From assembly GCF_900198195.1 (NCBI RefSeq), contig NZ_LT899436.1, positions 3,253,001 to 3,317,000 of the forward strand: a DNA stretch of 64,000 nt, in the 5' to 3' direction. Positions 54,282 to 63,924 of the stretch are shown piece after piece. Source of the DNA: Tenacibaculum jejuense (lineage in GTDB: Bacteria; Bacteroidota; Bacteroidia; Flavobacteriales; Flavobacteriaceae). The stretch's first letter is position 1, and every line of letters starts with the position of its first letter. The position numbers and the translations under genes are program-made. Under the pieces are notes generated by a model. That model was not told the origin of the DNA and searched no databases. It saw nothing but the letters and a program-made list of their open reading frames with translations.

Positions 54282-54968
54282 TTAAGTTTTTAGATTATAG
54301 GTTGTTTTTAATTCTTTTATTAAATTGATTGTTGATTTTACTGTTTTCTCTAGCTTGTTAAAATCTTTACTTTGTATCATTTCTTTAGAAATTAATTTCG
54401 ATCCGATACCAACACAAGTAACACCTGATTTGAACCAAGCTTCTAAATTTTCTCTTTCTGTAGATACGCCACCAGTAGGCATAATCATCGTCCAAGGTTG
54501 AGGTCCTTTTACAGCTTTCACGAAATTGGGACCATAAATTCCTCCAGGGAATAGTTTTACAATTTCACAACCCAATTCTTCTGCGTTTGCTATTTCAGTT
54601 AAACTTCCACAGCCTGGAGACCATAATACTTTTCTCCTATTACAAATCTTTGCTATATCTTCTCTTAAAACAGGAGTTACGATAAAGTTTGCTCCTAATT
54701 GCATGTATAAAGAAGCAGAACCTACATCAGTAACAGAACCGACTCCTAATATCATTCCTGGTAAATGTTCTAATGCGTATTTATTTAATTCTTCAAATAC
54801 TTGATGTGCAAAATCACCTCTACTAGTAAATTCTAATAATCGTGCTCCTCCATCATAACATGCTTTTAATATTTGTTTGCTTAAATTGATATCTTCATGA
54901 TAAAAAAGTGGCACTAAACCCGTATTTATCATGGTATTTATTACTTCTAATCTTGAATACTTTGCCAC
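54282..54968 (-). CDS. eda: 2-keto-3-deoxy-6-phosphogluconate (KDPG) aldolase
   Basis: 228 residues. Class I aldolase of the KDPG/KHG family: base Glu46 in LLEFTSRG and Schiff-base Lys138 in EIVKLFPGG, with the phosphate-binding GVGSV and MPTGGV segments. It cleaves KDPG (and possibly the galactonate epimer) into pyruvate and glyceraldehyde-3-phosphate. It follows the KDG kinase by 91 bases in the long operon, which makes it the last step for L-anhydrogalactose. No other aldolase is in the window, so it may also serve the D-anhydrogalactose route from carrageenan. Confidence 0.92.
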   Translation of the reverse strand: MAKYSRLEVINTMINTGLVPLFYHEDINLSKQILKACYDGGARLLEFTSRGDFAHQVFEELNKYALEHLPGMILGVGSVTDVGSASLYMQLGANFIVTPVLREDIAKICNRRKVLWSPGCGSLTEIANAEELGCEIVKLFPGGIYGPNFVKAVKGPQPWTMIMPTGGVSTERENLEAWFKSGVTCVGIGSKLISKEMIQSKDFNKLEKTVKSTINLIKELKTTYNLKT

Positions 54969-55059
54969 TTTTAATCTTTAAATTTTAGATGTAAGAACTC
55001 TCAGTAACATCTCACTGACTTACCGTATTTTTATAATTATTACTACTTTTTTCTGTTAT

Positions 55060-56106
55060 TTATCTTGAAACTCTACCTGAAGCGTCACCTTCCATGAGTT
55101 TTTCAACTTCTTCTACAGTCATTAAATTCACATCTCCCTTAATTGTATGTTTTAAACAAGATGCTGCCGTAGCAAAGTTTAATGCTCTTTGGTTGTCATT
55201 CATATTTTCTAATAAGACATAAATTAACGCTCCCATGAAAGAATCACCTCCTCCAACTCTATCTACGATATCTGTTATTTCATACTTCGGAGATTCATAT
55301 AATTTAGCACCATCGAATAAAATCCCCCCCCAGGTATTGTGCGATGCTGATATAGAACCGCGTTCTGTTTTTATAATCTTCTTTATTATTGGAAATTGTT
55401 CTTGTATTTTTTTACAAACAGATAAGAACTCTTCTTTCTTTTTTTCTGATGTATTTAATGTTGTTGAAACTTCATCTGGAAGAATATTGAAGAACATTTT
55501 TGCGTCGTATTCACTACCTAAAATGATATTACTATACGAAGTTAATTCAGTCATGATTTTTTGTCGAGTTTCATGATTACAATACTTCCAAAGTTTTGCA
55601 CGGTAATTAAAATCAGTTGAAATAGTTATTCCTTTTGCTGAAGCAGCTTTTACTGCTTCTAAACAAGCTTCAGCTGCACTTTGAGAAATCGCCGGAGTAA
55701 TACCACACCAATGAAACCAAGTTGCATCTTTTAAAACAAAATCCCAATCGATCATTCCTTTTTTAATTTGAGACATTGCAGAATTCTCTCTGTCGTAAAC
55801 AACTTTACTTCCTCTACTTACAGCTCCATTTTCTAAGAAATAAATACCTAATCTATCTCCTCCGTAAATGATATTATTGGTGCCAACACCTCTTTTTCGC
55901 ATTTCCATAAGAGCGCATTGTGCAATATCATTATCTGGAATTCTCGTAATAAAATCTACGTTAACTCCATAATTAGCTAATGAAACAGCAGTATTGGCTT
56001 CACCTCCTCCAAACTGAACATCCAAACTGTTAGCTTGAGAGAATCTTAAATATCCTGGAGGTGATAATCGCAATAGAATTTCACCAAATGTTACAACTTT
56101 CTTCAT
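55060..56106 (-). CDS. kdgK: 2-keto-3-deoxygluconate (KDG) kinase, PfkB family
   Basis: 348 residues. PfkB ribokinase-like fold with GGGEANTAVSLANYG near the N-terminus (33-47) and the ATP/anion-hole motif VGGGDSFMGAL near residue 290, whose Asp is the catalytic base. It phosphorylates KDG to KDPG for the aldolase downstream. Its start codon immediately follows the GH117 stop, so translation is probably coupled. The coding strand has a run of eight G at 55324-55331 (within NTWGGILFDG); the frame is intact across it. Phosphorylation of 2-keto-3-deoxygalactonate is also possible for this family. Confidence 0.9.
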   Translation of the reverse strand: MKKVVTFGEILLRLSPPGYLRFSQANSLDVQFGGGEANTAVSLANYGVNVDFITRIPDNDIAQCALMEMRKRGVGTNNIIYGGDRLGIYFLENGAVSRGSKVVYDRENSAMSQIKKGMIDWDFVLKDATWFHWCGITPAISQSAAEACLEAVKAASAKGITISTDFNYRAKLWKYCNHETRQKIMTELTSYSNIILGSEYDAKMFFNILPDEVSTTLNTSEKKKEEFLSVCKKIQEQFPIIKKIIKTERGSISASHNTWGGILFDGAKLYESPKYEITDIVDRVGGGDSFMGALIYVLLENMNDNQRALNFATAASCLKHTIKGDVNLMTVEEVEKLMEGDASGRVSR

Positions 56107-57225
56107 CTATTCTCCCCTTTCTCCTTTTGCTGTGTGATGTTTCATTTTCCAGGTTGTAAATCTTCTGATATACTGATAATCGTCATTCATATATTCATGA
56201 GTTAATCCCCATCGAAGAATTTCACAAGGTTCTTTTTCTATATCTGCTGTTCTATTCAATCCGATTGCATGAGGCGCGCCTTTTACTACAGCTTTGATGT
56301 CAAAATTAATTCCGTCTGGCGCCCATTGAACCGTATTTTTTTCTGGCCCATCAGTCGTTATTAAAGAAGCAATTCCTCCGTTATATTTCCAAACGCAAAT
56401 CTCATGACCACTATTTGAAATTGGATTATATTCTGACTTTACATAAGGACCTTTAGGATTATCTGCAATTGCAACACCATGCCTGATTTGTCTTCCTCCA
56501 AACGTAATTGCTTCTCCCATTTGCTCTCCTTTGTAGTACAAATAGAACTTATTGTTATAAGGAATAATACATGGATCGTGAACTTTATGACTATCGAAAT
56601 CTCCTTTCTTTTCTACCATAAAGCGATTGTCTTTATCTCCTTGCCAAACTCCATTATCAGCTGGACTTAAAATTGGTTCTTCCGATTTTGTCCAAGGTCC
56701 GTGTGGAGAATCTGCCCAAGCTAAACCTACTTGATTTTTAACTCTAACATTGTATGGAGATTTTACAGTTTGATACACTAAGTAATATTTACCATCGTAT
56801 TCCATAACTTCTGGAGTGAAAACAGATCTATCATCGTAAGTTCCTTTTTCTCCTCTTTTTACTGCTACACCTTCTTCTTTCCATGTGATTCCATCATAAG
56901 AAGTGGCATACCAAAGATCGCATCTGTCCCATGGAAATACTTTTTCCTTTTCTATATCTCCAGCAAAACCATCTGTTGGACCAACAGATTTAGAATACCA
57001 TACGAAATACTTTTCATCGTGCTTTATCATTGCACTAGGATCTCTTCTCACAACACCTTCTTCGTATGCTAAGTCTCCTTTTAAATTTTCTACTTCGTAT
57101 TCAAAAAACCATTCATTACCTAAATCAATCGGCCATTTTAGTGCTCTTTTACTGGCAGCACTTAACTTATCTTGATTTGTTATTCCTAGAAAGTCTAACT
57201 GCTGTTCTGTTATATTGTTACTCAT
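56107..57225 (-). CDS. GH117 alpha-1,3-(3,6-anhydro)-L-galactosidase (alpha-neoagarooligosaccharide hydrolase)
   Basis: 372 residues. Five-bladed beta-propeller pattern of GH117: blade motifs [19 protein letters not shown] (catalytic-base candidate Asp62), [19 protein letters not shown] and [19 protein letters not shown], plus an N-terminal helical arm (~1-40) used for dimerisation in the family. It removes non-reducing-end 3,6-anhydro-L-galactose from neoagarooligosaccharides, giving the sugar used by the next three enzymes. There is no signal peptide, so it is cytoplasmic and depends on import of neoagarobiose. It lies 6 bases after the cycloisomerase gene and abuts the KDG kinase gene. Confidence 0.93.
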   Translation of the reverse strand: MSNNITEQQLDFLGITNQDKLSAASKRALKWPIDLGNEWFFEYEVENLKGDLAYEEGVVRRDPSAMIKHDEKYFVWYSKSVGPTDGFAGDIEKEKVFPWDRCDLWYATSYDGITWKEEGVAVKRGEKGTYDDRSVFTPEVMEYDGKYYLVYQTVKSPYNVRVKNQVGLAWADSPHGPWTKSEEPILSPADNGVWQGDKDNRFMVEKKGDFDSHKVHDPCIIPYNNKFYLYYKGEQMGEAITFGGRQIRHGVAIADNPKGPYVKSEYNPISNSGHEICVWKYNGGIASLITTDGPEKNTVQWAPDGINFDIKAVVKGAPHAIGLNRTADIEKEPCEILRWGLTHEYMNDDYQYIRRFTTWKMKHHTAKGERGE

Positions 57226-57231
57226 CTACTT

Positions 57232-58323
57232 TTACTTTTTAAATGGCTGCAGCTTTTCCCAATCAAACTCTACTCCAACCCCGGAAGTGCTTGGAGCCAC
57301 AGCCTTAAAATTTTCTACCACTAAAGGTCGTTTCGTATATTCATCAATCGGAAAACTATGTACTTCTAACCATCCTGCATTCGATTGAGCCGAAACTAAA
57401 CTCACATGTAATTCTTGCATTCCGTGTGAACACACAGGAATATTATTTTCCTTTGCCAATTTTGCAGCTGCTAACCAACCAGTAACTCCTCCACAATTAG
57501 AAGCATCAGGTTGTATAAAAGAAAGCTTTGCTTGATCCATTGCATATTCAAATTCATGGATTGTATGTAAGTTTTCTCCCATTGCTAAAGGAAATCCTGT
57601 TTTATCTACAATTTCACCATATCCTTTATAATCGTCTGGAATAATTGGTTCTTCAAACCAAGTAATATCAAACCCTTTAAAACGTGCTATCGCTTCAATA
57701 GCCTTTTCTTTGGTCATAGAATAATTCGCATCTACCATGAAAGTGATATCTGGTCCGATATGATCTCGAACAGCTTTAATTCGTTCTATATCCTCATCTA
57801 AATTTTCTTTTCCTATTTTTATTTTTACTGCATTAAAACCTCTGGATATATAATCATCCATGTTTTTCAACAACTTTTCAATAGGAAACATTAGATCGAT
57901 ACCTCCGCAATATGCTTTACAAGTATTTGAAGTTCCACCAGCCATTTTCCATAAAGGTTGATTGGATTTTTTACAGCGAATATCCCATAATGCAATATCT
58001 ACAGCAGAAATCGCAAAAGATGCTATACCTCCTCTACCAACATAGTGAATATGCCATTCCAAAAACTCATAAATTGCTTCTACATCTGTTCCTTCTTTAC
58101 CAATTAAAGCGTTTGTAAAATCATGTTCTATCATCGCTTTAATTGCGTAACCTCCTTTTCCTCCAGTATAAGTATAACCAGTACCTTCGGAACCATCTTC
58201 TAGAGTAATCGTTACTGTGACTAACTCAAAATGATAGTGATCTCCATGCTTTGCATCAGAAAGTACTTCTGGCAGAGGAACTTCGAAAAGTTTAACTTCA
58301 ATATTTTTTATTGCTGTACTCAT
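57232..58323 (-). CDS. 3,6-anhydro-L-galactonate cycloisomerase (enolase superfamily)
   Basis: 363 residues. Mandelate racemase-type member with Lys167 and Lys169 (VKIKIG), metal ligands Asp198 (VDAN), Glu224 (WFEEP) and Glu250 (MGEN), and His300 (CSHGM). In agar degraders such as Vibrio sp. EJY3 the enzyme opens the anhydro ring of 3,6-anhydro-L-galactonate to 2-keto-3-deoxy-L-galactonate. The neighbours fix the role well: the anhydrogalactose dehydrogenase gene ends 5 bases upstream and GH117 starts 6 bases downstream. It is only distantly similar to the carrageenan-locus enolase-family gene at 5507-6658. Confidence 0.92.
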   Translation of the reverse strand: MSTAIKNIEVKLFEVPLPEVLSDAKHGDHYHFELVTVTITLEDGSEGTGYTYTGGKGGYAIKAMIEHDFTNALIGKEGTDVEAIYEFLEWHIHYVGRGGIASFAISAVDIALWDIRCKKSNQPLWKMAGGTSNTCKAYCGGIDLMFPIEKLLKNMDDYISRGFNAVKIKIGKENLDEDIERIKAVRDHIGPDITFMVDANYSMTKEKAIEAIARFKGFDITWFEEPIIPDDYKGYGEIVDKTGFPLAMGENLHTIHEFEYAMDQAKLSFIQPDASNCGGVTGWLAAAKLAKENNIPVCSHGMQELHVSLVSAQSNAGWLEVHSFPIDEYTKRPLVVENFKAVAPSTSGVGVEFDWEKLQPFKK

Positions 58324-58328
58324 AAAAA

Positions 58329-59783
58329 CTATGCTTTATGTCTCACGTAGAAAGTTTTCTTTTCTAAATATTGTTCGAAACCATACTTTCCATCTTCACC
58401 ACCAGAACCTGATAATTTATATCCGTTATGAAAACCTTGATGTTGTTCTCCGTGACCACGATTTACATAGATTTCTCCAAATTCAAGTTCTTCATTACAC
58501 TTCATAATCGTGCTGATATCGTTTGTAAATACCATAGCTGCTAAACCATAATCACAATCGTTAGCATAATCTATTACTTCATCAAATGTTTTGAATTTTA
58601 AAACTGGTAGAATTGGCCCGAAAGATTCTTCATGAACAATCGTCATTTTTTGTGTTACATTAGTCAATACTGTAGGCTCAAACCAAAAACCTTTTTCAAA
58701 TTGAGTTCCTTCTGGTCGTTTTCCACCAGTGGCTAATGTTGCTCCTTCTTCTAAACTAACTGCTACTAAATGCTCCATGTTTTTTAACTCTGAAGCATTT
58801 ACTTTCGGCCCCATATCCGTTTCTTCCAACATAGGATCACCAACTTTAAGTTCTTTCACTTTAGCTATGAATTTGTCCATAAACTCATCATAAATTCCTT
58901 CATGTACATACATTCTTTCATTACAAGTACATACTTGCCCGCAATTATCAAATCTAGAATGCAAAGCTGACTCTACAGCCGCATCTATATCTGCATCTTC
59001 AAATACAATGAAAGGAGCTTTTCCTCCTAACTCTAACTGTACATGAGTTAAATTTTGGGCAGCATTTCTGGCAATTTGTTGTCCGACAGGTGTAGAACCT
59101 GTCATTGTTACCATTTTCGTTATTGGACTTTCTACAAGAGCATTTCCCATCGCTCTTCCTGGTCCGGTTAAAATATTGATAACTCCAGCAGGAATTCCAA
59201 CTTTATTTGCTAAATCTCCTAACTCTAATGTAGCCAATGGTGTTTCTGAAGTAGGTTTGATAACAACAGTATTTCCAGCTACTAAAGCTGGGCCTAATTT
59301 TCTACCCGCTAGAGCTAAAGGGAAATTCCAAGCAGTGATAGCTACCACAACACCTCTTGGAATTTTTTGAATCCAAATTTGTTCATTTGGGTTATCTGAA
59401 GGAATAATATCTCCTTCAATTCTTCTTGCTCCCTCAGCTGCATATCTGATAAACGAAGCTGTGACCGCAACTTCCATCTTAGCGACTTTTAATAATTTTC
59501 CTTGCTCTTTTACTAAAAGTTTAGCCAAGCGATCAGATTCTGCATCAATTTCATCTGCCAATTTATATAAATACTCTCCTCTTGTACGAGCAGGTAATTT
59601 TCTCCATTCTTTCTGTGCTTTTTCAGCAACTTTTAATGCTTCTATAGCTTCTTCTGGTGTTCCGTTTTGAACTGTTGCAACAATTTCTTCTGTTGCAGGA
59701 CAAACAACATTTATAGTTTCTCCAGATGACGATTTTTTCCATTCGCCATTTATAAATAATTGATATTCTTTTACTGTTGACAT
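58329..59783 (-). CDS. 3,6-anhydro-L-galactose dehydrogenase (aldehyde dehydrogenase family)
   Basis: 484 residues, cytoplasmic ALDH. Key residues: Asn152 in TAWNFP, Glu251 in LELGGK and catalytic Cys285 in CGQVC. It resembles the lactaldehyde/succinate-semialdehyde dehydrogenase branch. In agar catabolism this enzyme oxidises 3,6-anhydro-L-galactose to the aldonate with NAD(P)+. The gene lies between the KduD-like reductase and the cycloisomerase with very short gaps, which gives strong context. The carrageenan-locus ALDH at 4038-5504 is a separate, diverged paralogue. Confidence 0.92.
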   Translation of the reverse strand: MSTVKEYQLFINGEWKKSSSGETINVVCPATEEIVATVQNGTPEEAIEALKVAEKAQKEWRKLPARTRGEYLYKLADEIDAESDRLAKLLVKEQGKLLKVAKMEVAVTASFIRYAAEGARRIEGDIIPSDNPNEQIWIQKIPRGVVVAITAWNFPLALAGRKLGPALVAGNTVVIKPTSETPLATLELGDLANKVGIPAGVINILTGPGRAMGNALVESPITKMVTMTGSTPVGQQIARNAAQNLTHVQLELGGKAPFIVFEDADIDAAVESALHSRFDNCGQVCTCNERMYVHEGIYDEFMDKFIAKVKELKVGDPMLEETDMGPKVNASELKNMEHLVAVSLEEGATLATGGKRPEGTQFEKGFWFEPTVLTNVTQKMTIVHEESFGPILPVLKFKTFDEVIDYANDCDYGLAAMVFTNDISTIMKCNEELEFGEIYVNRGHGEQHQGFHNGYKLSGSGGEDGKYGFEQYLEKKTFYVRHKA

Positions 59784-59807
59784 GATTTAGTTGTTTTTAA
59801 GTTTAGT

Positions 59808-60578
59808 TTATCTTCCCATCCATCCACCATCTACAAGCATTACAGAACCACTCATATAGTCTGAAGCTTTAGATGCTAAGAATACTACTGGACCTGCAAA
59901 ATCTTCTGGTTGTCCCCATCTTCCAGCGGGAATTCTAGATAAAATAGAAGTTGCTCTTTCTGGATTATTTCTTAAAGCTTCGGTATTATCTGTAGAAATA
60001 TAACCTGGAGCAATTGCATTTACATTTACTCCTTTTCCTGCCCATTCGTTAGCAAAAGCCATAGTTAATTGTCCGACTGCTCCTTTACTTGCAGCATAAC
60101 CTGGCACTGTAATTCCTCCTTGAAAAGTTAATAGAGAGGCTGTAAAAATGATTTTACCTTCCTCCCTTTTTACCATTTCTTTACCAAACTCTCGAGTTAA
60201 AATGAATTGCGCAGATTGATTGATTTCAATTACTTTATCCCAATATTCATCCGAATGTTCTACAGCAGGAGCTCGTAAAATAGTTCCAGCATTATTTACA
60301 AGAATATCTACTTTAGGAAAATCTTCTTTTACTTGTTTGATAAACTCATATAAAGCCTTTCTATCTCCAAAATCGCATTGATAAGCTTTAAAAGATTTTC
60401 CAATTGCAACAACTTCTTTCTCTACATTACTATTTTCTAATTCTAATGAAGCAGAAACTCCAATTATATCTGCACCAGCTTCTGCTAATGCAACAGCCAT
60501 TGCTTTACCTATTCCTCTTTTACAACCTGTTACTAATGCAGTTTTACCTTCTAAACTAAATTTGTTTAATATTCCCAT
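59808..60578 (-). CDS. kduD: Short-chain dehydrogenase, KduD-like 2,5-diketo-3-deoxygluconate reductase
   Basis: 256 residues. Classical SDR: cofactor site TGCKRGIG (17-24), NNAG (95-98), and catalytic Ser148, Tyr161 and Lys165 (GYAASK). Segments FQGGITVPGYAASKGAV, NVNAIAPGYI and RIPAGRWGQPEDF closely match KduD. In the described L-anhydrogalactose pathway, 2-keto-3-deoxy-L-galactonate is oxidised at C5 and then reduced back with inversion to D-KDG; KduD catalyses the second step (EC 1.1.1.127 type). The zinc dehydrogenase encoded 11 bases upstream is the likely partner for the oxidation. Assignment of which of the two does which step is inference from family. Confidence 0.88.
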   Translation of the reverse strand: MGILNKFSLEGKTALVTGCKRGIGKAMAVALAEAGADIIGVSASLELENSNVEKEVVAIGKSFKAYQCDFGDRKALYEFIKQVKEDFPKVDILVNNAGTILRAPAVEHSDEYWDKVIEINQSAQFILTREFGKEMVKREEGKIIFTASLLTFQGGITVPGYAASKGAVGQLTMAFANEWAGKGVNVNAIAPGYISTDNTEALRNNPERATSILSRIPAGRWGQPEDFAGPVVFLASKASDYMSGSVMLVDGGWMGR

Positions 60579-60589
60579 CGATTATATTT

Positions 60590-61609
60590 TTATACGGATT
60601 GACAATCGATTAATGTTTTCATCCCATTAGGATTTTTGTCAATTCCTTCGAAAACTTCTTGAATTTTACTAATTGATTCTACTCCCGTAATCATTTCTGA
60701 AAATGGAAGTTTATTATCATTGATTAATTGAATTGATTTTTCATAGTCTTCTTTTTCATAAACTCTTGCTCCTATCAGCTTTAATTCTTTCCAGAAAAAC
60801 TTGAAAAGATTTACAGGCTTAGGTTGGCCATGAATCGCCACCATAACAATTCTCCCTCGTATTCCAGATATTTCAGTCATGATATCTAGTGTGGATTGAA
60901 CTCCGGCAACTTCAAAAACTACGTCGGCCAATCTTCCTTCAGTTTTATCTTTTACATAAGCAACCAAATCTGTTTCTATTGGACTAACAGCTTCCAATCC
61001 CATTTCTTTTGCCTTTGTAATTCTACTTTCATTAACTTCCGAAATAATAACATTAGCTCCCATTTCTTTTGCTACTAAAGCGATTAGCATTCCGATTGGA
61101 CCTCCGCCTAAAACAACAGCATACTCGTTCGGTTTTAATTCACTCATACGAACATCGTGTGTTGCCACAGAAAGTGGTTCTACCAATGCTGCTAATTTTA
61201 AATCTGTTGTATCTGGAAGTTTGTGAAGTGTAAAAGCTGGAACATTCCAGTATTGTTGCATGGCACCAGGACTATCAATACCTATGAATTTTAATTCTTC
61301 GCAAATATGATTAAAACCTTTATCAGATGGTTTAGCCAGTCTATCGTCTAAAGGTCTAACGACAACTTTATCTCCAATTTTATAATCTGTAACTTCTTTT
61401 CCTACTGCATCAACTGTACCTGACATTTCATGACCAATAGTTAAAGGAATAGCTACTCTACCATCCATCATTCCATGATAAATATGCATGTCTGTACCGC
61501 AAACTCCTGCATATGCTACTTTTATTCTTACATCTCCTTCTTTTGGTGCTTCTATTTCTTTGTCAACTAAAGACAGTTTTTTATTTCCCTCGTAAAAAGT
61601 TGCTTTCAT
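60590..61609 (-). CDS. Zinc alcohol dehydrogenase, probable 2-keto-3-deoxy-L-galactonate 5-dehydrogenase
   Basis: 339 residues. MDR-family dehydrogenase of the sorbitol/threonine dehydrogenase branch. Catalytic zinc ligands Cys37 (GVCGTD) and His60-Glu61 (GHE), plus Glu in VEPLSVATH, and NAD site LGGGPIGM. The structural-zinc lobe (~85-110) has only one cysteine, so the second zinc site is absent. First gene of the long operon (about 14.9 kb, ten or more genes down to 46725). In agar pathways this position is held by the 5-dehydrogenase (EC 1.1.1.389) that converts L-KDGal to 2,5-diketo-3-deoxygluconate. The agar-locus element lies 152 bases before the start. Confidence 0.85.
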   Translation of the reverse strand: MKATFYEGNKKLSLVDKEIEAPKEGDVRIKVAYAGVCGTDMHIYHGMMDGRVAIPLTIGHEMSGTVDAVGKEVTDYKIGDKVVVRPLDDRLAKPSDKGFNHICEELKFIGIDSPGAMQQYWNVPAFTLHKLPDTTDLKLAALVEPLSVATHDVRMSELKPNEYAVVLGGGPIGMLIALVAKEMGANVIISEVNESRITKAKEMGLEAVSPIETDLVAYVKDKTEGRLADVVFEVAGVQSTLDIMTEISGIRGRIVMVAIHGQPKPVNLFKFFWKELKLIGARVYEKEDYEKSIQLINDNKLPFSEMITGVESISKIQEVFEGIDKNPNGMKTLIDCQSV

Positions 61610-62070
61610 CTGATTGAATTTGATTTGTTGTTGAGGTGAACACCTCTTTGTAATTAATATTTACTACTCTAAATGCTTCTAAAAAACATGACAGCTTTCA
61701 TTACATAATTTGAGTGAGTTAAAAATAGAAGAAAACAGTGCGAAGAGTTTAATTTAGATACTTGACAAAAACTTTACAAGTACTAATTATGAAGTATATA
61801 GCAGTTTTTTAATGCTATCTAAAAATGTAGCTTCATAGCTTATTTACTAATCATTAGAAGATTTTCAATCATATAAACTTCGATTTAAAAGTAAGGTTTA
61901 AAAAACATGAAAAAGCATACTGTAATTATACTTTGTTCATTTTTAATTAAGATTTTCGCTATAAAACTCAATATTGAAATGACAAAAAAAGACTCGATTA
62001 CTTAATACATTCTTAGTTTCACAACCCATAAATTAAGATTATCACTTTTACTTACATGTAAAACAACAAT
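61610..62070 (-). promoter_or_regulatory. Upstream region of the long agar operon
   Basis: About 460 bases without a confident gene. It holds the 20-base element CTTGACAAAAACTTTACAAG at 61761-61780 (consensus CTTGACAAAAACTTGACAAA with two changes). No good TAnnTTTG box was found between it and the start. A 32-codon reading frame (61907-62005) with a signal-like start (MKKHTVIILCSFLIKIF) is present, but nothing else supports it as a gene. Confidence 0.5.
61761..61780 (-). promoter_or_regulatory. Agar-locus direct-repeat element upstream of the long operon
   Basis: CTTGACAAAAACTTTACAAG on the plus strand, two CTTGACAAA-like half-sites spaced 11 bases. It lies 152 bases before the start of the zinc dehydrogenase gene, in the same orientation relative to the gene as the copies before agaB and galK. 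Confidence 0.55.
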
Positions 62071-62098
62071 AAAAAAGCAACTAGAAATAGTTGCTTTT
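62071..62098 (-). terminator. Terminator after the agar-locus TPR regulator
   Basis: Perfect 10-bp stem AAAAGCAACT (62073-62082) with AGTTGCTTTT (62089-62098), loop of six, followed on the minus strand by a T-rich tract. It starts just after the stop of the regulator. Confidence 0.85.
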
Positions 62099-62101
62099 CT
62101 C

Positions 62102-63715
62102 TTAAATTGAATTGATAAAATCTTCTAAATTTATACTTCTATCTAAATTCATTTTTTTACGGATTCTGTGTCTAGACGTATGTACAGACTCAACAGATAT
62201 ACCTAAAAGCTTGGCCATATCTTTACTTGAAAAATTTAGTTTTATTAAGGCACAAATCTTTTGATCTCCTTGACTTAGATTTGGAAAACGCTCAAAAACC
62301 TTATCGTAAAACTCTTTGTTTACATCAACAAATCTCAACTTGAATTCTTCCCAATTTTTATTATTACTTACAGAGATTGTTCTTAAAACATTATTGATTT
62401 CACTAACTTTAGACTTGTCTGTTTTTGCAGTTTCAATTTTATTTTTCAGCATTTTTAAGAGTTCGTCTTTTTCTATAATTTGTAAGGCTGATGTTGCTAA
62501 TTCTTTATTCTTTAGATCTAGCATTTCGTTCTTCTTCTTAATCTCCAACTCTTTACTCATTTCTAACATTTTCCTTTCAGAAAAATGCTTATACCTTAAA
62601 CGTTTGACATATGAAAATCCTATTGCTAATATGAATATAATAGAGATTAACAACACAATTCTTTGTAGGTTTTTAATCTTATCTTCTTGCTCTAACTGCT
62701 TTAAATATTGCTCTTGTAGTAGTTGATTTTGTTTCTCTTTCTCTATCAGATATTCGTTTTTAATTTCTATATGGTTTTGATTTCTTTCACTACGGATATC
62801 AAACACCTCCTGATCTAATTCTTTCTCTTTCTTTAAATTAACAAATGCTGATTTGTAATTCCCTTTTTCAGCATAAAGCTTTGCTAACTGCCCATATATT
62901 AATGCTGTAAAATCAACATGACTATTGTATTTTTTTGATGTTTCTAAAGCGTCTAAATAGCACTTTTCACTCTCTTCAAATTTCGAAATTTCAAAGTATG
63001 CGTCTCCTTTATATTTATTAAACAACACTAAATAAGTCGGTGAATTCTTCTTAAACCAAGGATACAATTCGTCTAATAATTCAATTGCTTTTTTACTATC
63101 TGATTTTATAAACTGACAAGCTTTCTCAAAATCAATAAAAGCTTTCGCTACTAAAGATTCTTTCTTTTTGTAATACATGTAGCAACTATCTAAATAAGCT
63201 TTTGTTAACGCATCATTATTCAATTCTCTGTACGTAGCTACTAAAGAATAATAATATGGAACTAAATTTACTTTAGAAAAGTTATTCTTTTTTGTAATTG
63301 CTTTTTGAATGTTTAACGCTTTCTTTAAATATTCTATGGATTCTTTTTCTCTTTTATGATAAGAGAAGATTCTTCCCAATCTATGATATAAAACTGATTT
63401 TAAACTTTCATTTTTAGATTCATCAAGCATAATAACCGCCTTCCACAAAATCTCATATGATTTGGCATATTTTGCATTATTCTCATAAACTTCACTTTCA
63501 TTCAAAATACTATAAATTGCCTTTATCGTATCTTTTTGCTGTATGTACTTATTATAACTTTTACTGAACAAGTAAATCGCACTATCTGGATGTTCTAAAC
63601 GAATTTTAATTGCCTTTTCGTAAACTTTATCTGGATCGTTATCTTGACCTAGAACTTGATTCATAGAAAAAAGGAAAATGATAAAAAATAGTAGTAACGA
63701 TAATGATTTATGCAT
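62102..63715 (-). CDS. TPR-containing membrane-anchored LuxR-like HTH regulator of the agar locus
   Basis: 537 residues. Signal peptide 1-23 (LLLFFIIFLFSMNQVLGQ), about six TPR units over ~30-310, a membrane helix at 353-370, a coiled coil (~375-430) and a C-terminal HTH at ~470-530 (FPNLSQGDQKICALIKLNF, then SRHRIRKKMNL). The HTH block aligns with the three other regulators of this type in the window. It lies between galactokinase (divergent) and the long agar operon (downstream), both of which carry the shared direct-repeat element, so it is one candidate for the factor that reads it. The signal it senses is unknown. Confidence 0.82.
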   Translation of the reverse strand: MHKSLSLLLFFIIFLFSMNQVLGQDNDPDKVYEKAIKIRLEHPDSAIYLFSKSYNKYIQQKDTIKAIYSILNESEVYENNAKYAKSYEILWKAVIMLDESKNESLKSVLYHRLGRIFSYHKREKESIEYLKKALNIQKAITKKNNFSKVNLVPYYYSLVATYRELNNDALTKAYLDSCYMYYKKKESLVAKAFIDFEKACQFIKSDSKKAIELLDELYPWFKKNSPTYLVLFNKYKGDAYFEISKFEESEKCYLDALETSKKYNSHVDFTALIYGQLAKLYAEKGNYKSAFVNLKKEKELDQEVFDIRSERNQNHIEIKNEYLIEKEKQNQLLQEQYLKQLEQEDKIKNLQRIVLLISIIFILAIGFSYVKRLRYKHFSERKMLEMSKELEIKKKNEMLDLKNKELATSALQIIEKDELLKMLKNKIETAKTDKSKVSEINNVLRTISVSNNKNWEEFKLRFVDVNKEFYDKVFERFPNLSQGDQKICALIKLNFSSKDMAKLLGISVESVHTSRHRIRKKMNLDRSINLEDFINSI

Positions 63716-63827
63716 GACTATTGTATTCTTTGAAAAGTTAATTTGCTAAACAATATTAATAATAAAACTGGATCAAAAAAACTACTAAAAAGGCGTTGTT
63801 CATTATTTTACAATGGATTAATAGAGG

Positions 63828-63847
63828 TTTGTCAAGTTTTTGTCAAG
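63828..63847 (+). promoter_or_regulatory. Agar-locus direct-repeat element upstream of galK (best copy)
   Basis: TTTGTCAAGTTTTTGTCAAG, the complement of CTTGACAAAAACTTGACAAA: two direct copies of TTGTCAAG 11 bases apart. A third CTTGACA half-site is at 63872-63878. It lies 78 bases before the galactokinase start and 113 bases before the divergent regulator start. Confidence 0.6.
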
Positions 63848-63924
63848 TTATTTTTTTACTACTACAACCTCCTTGACATATATTTACTTAACACATTTCT
63901 GTGTTTTAAAACTTTTCTTTTATT

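Noticed and set aside
61907..62005. A 32-codon frame with signal-like N-terminus upstream of the long agar operon
   Set aside because: It is too short to judge, has no clear promoter or ribosome site and lies in AT-rich sequence where such frames arise by chance.
63872..63878. TTGACA words read as E. coli-type -35 boxes
   Set aside because: Bacteroidota promoters use a different consensus (TAnnTTTG at -7), and the words here occur as paired 11-base repeats, which fits an operator better.
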